Positions 61,245 through 64,000 of a stretch of 64,000 nt of DNA are shown here, piece by piece. Source of the stretch: Panax quinquefolius (taxonomy: Eukaryota; Streptophyta; Magnoliopsida; Apiales; Araliaceae). The position numbers and the translations under genes are program-made. The number at the start of each line of letters is the position of its first letter. Within the stretch, counting starts at the first letter, position 1. Under the pieces are notes generated by a model. That model worked only from the letters and a program-made list of their open reading frames with translations. It had not been told where the DNA came from and searched no databases. The DNA is taken from contig CM035164.1 in the NCBI GenBank assembly GCA_020205615.1, positions 1,019,501-1,083,500 of the forward strand. Reading direction: 5' to 3'.

Positions 61245-62673
61245 CATATGGACCTACTTCAAACTCCTTCTTCTCTCGATGAGGATCTGCATACTTCTGT
61301 TGTCTATCTTGAGCTACTACTAATCGAGCTCTTATCAGCTTCACCATGTCTGCCGTTTGTTGTACCATCTCAGGTCCCAACATTCGACGTTCACCTACTT
61401 CCTCCCAACAAAGTGGTGTTCTGCACTTCCTCCCATATAACGCTTCGTAAGGCGGTATGCCTATACTAGCGTGAAAACTATTGTTGTAAGCGAATTCTAC
61501 CATAGGCAGATGTTCGTCTCAACTCCCCTTGAAATCCATAACGCGTGATCTTAACATATCTTCTAGTGTTTGAATCGTTCGTTCACTTTGTCCATCCGTC
61601 TGTGGATGATACGCCGTACTCAATCTCAAATGCGTTCCCATTTACTCTTGTAAACTCCTCCAAAAGTTCGACGTGAATCGTGGATCACGATCGGACACAA
61701 TCAAAACAGGTACTCCATGTCTGGAAATGATTTTCTTGACATAAAGCTTAGCTAACTGTTCTAGGTTATACCTAACTCCTATTGGTAGAAAATGAGCCAA
61801 TTTAGTTAACTGATTCACTATTACCCATATAGCGTCGTACCCCTTTCTCGTTGTTGGAAGTCCCACAACAAAGTCCATGGTGATATGCTACCATTTCCAC
61901 TTCAAAATTTCCAGTGGCTGTATTAATCTACTCGGTCTTTGGTGTTCAGCCTTAACTTTCTGACAAGTTAAGCACTTACTAACGTATTCTGCGATCTCCC
62001 TCTTCATGTTCGGCCACCAAAAGTTCTGACGAAGGTCTTGATACATCTTAGTACTACCGAAATGTATCGAGTACCTCGAACTATGAGCCTCACACATAAT
62101 CTCTTCTTTCAACTCAAAATTATTTGGAACCCAAATTCTTCCTTCAAAACGAAGTAAACCTTCTTTATCAAGGTTATACTTAGTCTTCACGTCATCCTTC
62201 ATTATCTTTTTCATTTGGTCGCATTCTTCAGTACCTAGCTGTACTTCCTTAACCCATTCCACTATCGTTGGTCGAGTCTCTATTGAGAATAACATCTCCC
62301 CCGTTTCACTTGGCAACTTAACTTCTAACTCCATCCTTTTCATCTCCGTTATTAACTCATTCTGAGTCATTAACATTGACAGTTTTTCTCTACCCTTCTG
62401 ACTTAACGCGTCGGCTACTACATTCGCCTTCCCCGGATGATATAAGATATCACAATCATAATCTTTTATCAACTCTAACCACCTTCTCTACCTCATATTC
62501 AACTCCTTCTGTGTGAAGATATATTTTACACTTTTATGGTCCGTGTATATCTCACATTTTTCCTTATATAAATAATGTCTCCATATTTTTAAAGCAAACA
62601 CTACAGCTGTCAATTCTAGGTCATGAGTAGGATAGACCTTCTCATAATCCTTTAACTGACGTGATGCATACGC
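61245..62673 (-). pseudogene. Element D RNase H and integrase
   Basis: On the minus strand from the right: the RNase H end ([39 protein letters not shown]), one premature TAG after NMR, then a 194-codon open frame (61888-62472) from DYDCDILYHPGKANVVADAL through the zinc-binding HHCC (CLTCQKVKAEHQRPSRL). Next come [20 protein letters not shown] and [20 protein letters not shown] (catalytic Asp), then VEFAYNNSFHASIGIPPYEA. It is a different family from A, E and G, and its frames are much longer. Cut on the left by E and on the right by LTR H; the reverse transcriptase lies beyond the edge. Confidence 0.9.
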
Positions 62674-64000
62674 TGTGACACCCCCAAAATTAGGTATACG
62701 TCACCCATCTTGGATCGCCACTTACATGGTACATAAATTCAAATACAAACTTAATTATACATCTGTCGTGTAACACACGACAATACATAAACTGAGAGTT
62801 CTAATAGAAATATTGTCATTTAGACAATATCCATACTCAAGAGTCCTCATTACATTTATTGTCACACTATTTAATGTATTAATAGTGAGGACTACTAATG
62901 CTATTTTCGGGACCATCACTCTTTTCCCGACTCGTCCCAAATATATTCTCATTTCACAAAGAAAAAGTGAAAGAAAGGGTGAGCTCAACTAGCCCAAAGA
63001 AGAAATATTATGACTAAGATAATGCGTAATAAATTATCATTAGCCTTTAATGATGTTAAACCGATAAAATACAATAGACAACCAGGTTAATCTGCAATGA
63101 ATGTGCAATCCATTAAAAGAGTCAAGTAGAAAATAAAGTCTACTATCTTTTAGGTTTTAAAAGGTTTTCATCAATTTTATCACTAAGACTCAGTTTAATG
63201 AATAAACCACAATATCTAATCATCCCTGTACCACGGTCAAGGATTTTCATCAAATTATCAATGGTCATGACTATACCGAATCACCCTTGGTCATAATCAT
63301 ACCAAAAACTATCCATCACTGCATTACAGGCCACTGAGGACTTTTGTCACATCATTTATATCAAGCCATGATTATACCGAATGAACCCTGGTCATAATCA
63401 TACTAAGTTCATCTATGCACGTAAGCCAAAGATAACTTTCAACATAATATAAACATGAGGATAATGACAATGACATAATAATTCAATAAAACAAGTTCAA
63501 GAATTATTTTATCCAGGAATTAGTAACGTCCAAATTGTCAACAAGATACTGTTTTGTAGAGTAAAATTCAAGAATGATCAGAAGAATATTTCCATGAAAA
63601 GATACAGGATGAAACGCAAATATCAAGGATATTCTACTAATTTCATGGAGTATAGAAGTCAAAGTTTTAACTTAACCGGGTATAATAAAGAATGGAATAA
63701 CAAAAGAAATCACCGTACGACGCGGTACTTGGCATGGCGTGTTATTCCAACAAAATAATAATAATCGGAACCGAGTCAAATTGAAATTCACAATCGACAG
63801 ATGATCCAATGTAATAATAAATGCTTTGAATAATAAACAATGGAACTGTGTCCGGTGTAAAACACACGCATGGATATTCCAAATGTAATAATAAATGCGA
63901 ATAATAAACAATGGAACCGGTCCTGTAAAACACACGATGTGATATTCCAATGAATAATAAAGAATGGAATAATGAGAAGAAGATCACCAAGTATAGGGAT
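62674..64000 (-). mobile_element. LTR H (A-family), continues past the window edge
   Basis: Begins TGTGACACCCCCAAAATTAG on the plus strand, the reversed 3' end of an A-type LTR, and follows the A LTR order to the edge. Preceding bases are TACGC. It interrupts element D RNase H. Whether it is solo or part of a full element cannot be seen. Confidence 0.8.
63715..63970 (-). repeat. Minisatellite in LTR H
   Basis: Three to four units like those at 25700 and 31490, with GATATTCCAA, TGTAATAATAAA and AAACACACGCATG. It also has a local duplication of an AATAATAAACAATGGAA block. Confidence 0.75.

Overview
This is AT-rich plant nuclear DNA, most likely from a eudicot. The evidence is one spliced plastid-type ABC1 kinase gene surrounded by LTR retrotransposons of both plant superfamilies (Ty1/copia and Ty3/gypsy), a plant L1-type LINE, a Mutator-like MITE, a hAT-like element and a TRIM. 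I see no tRNA, rRNA, CRISPR array or prokaryotic operon. Most long open frames here are shadows of LTR repeats or broken pieces of retrotransposon polyproteins.

Positions 1-2484 hold the 3' end of a Ty3/gypsy element (polyprotein tail, then a 2.0 kb LTR). Positions 3316-10392 (minus strand) hold nine consecutive exons of an ABC1K/ADCK/UbiB-family atypical kinase. They sum to 1160 nt, every junction agrees in phase, and all catalytic motifs are intact. The exons that should follow on the 3' side are not seen and probably lie beyond the left-hand gypsy element. The introns carry a 994 bp TRIM (5326-6319), a possible solo LTR (8381-8649) and one GC-AG splice donor. Upstream of the exons lie a solo LTR with a perfect target-site duplication (11196-11439) and a three-layer nest: a LINE reverse transcriptase (about 11850-19100) split by a hAT-like element (12158-17838), itself split by a copia element (12481-17250). 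A 167 bp Mutator-type MITE (19504-19670) follows. A possible first exon of the kinase gene sits near 20.4 kb.

From 21.6 kb to the right edge the window is a nest of Ty3/gypsy elements. The oldest visible layer is element D (minus strand: 36054-36270, 46435-48088 and 61245-62673). Into or beside it went element A (21755-36053, minus; internally deleted; each LTR split by a solo LTR, B in the left one and C in the right one), element G (36271-46434, plus; flanked by a perfect TAAAC duplication), element E (48089-61244, plus; split by solo LTR F) and LTR H (from 62674, running off the edge). B, C and F are each supported by an uninterrupted copy of the target elsewhere in the window. A and H share one LTR family of about 3.1 kb. 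B, C, E, F and G share another of about 2.7-2.8 kb. The two families have related 3' ends.

No gene here except the kinase looks functional. The retroelement frames are broken by many 1-2 base indels, and many of these fall at C-containing motifs in otherwise constant repeats. That pattern suggests systematic sequencing error at methylated cytosines mixed with real decay. I found no convincing new gene system. The notable items are the nesting order, the TE load inside the kinase gene, the hairpin and minisatellite arrays in the LTRs, and the indel pattern.
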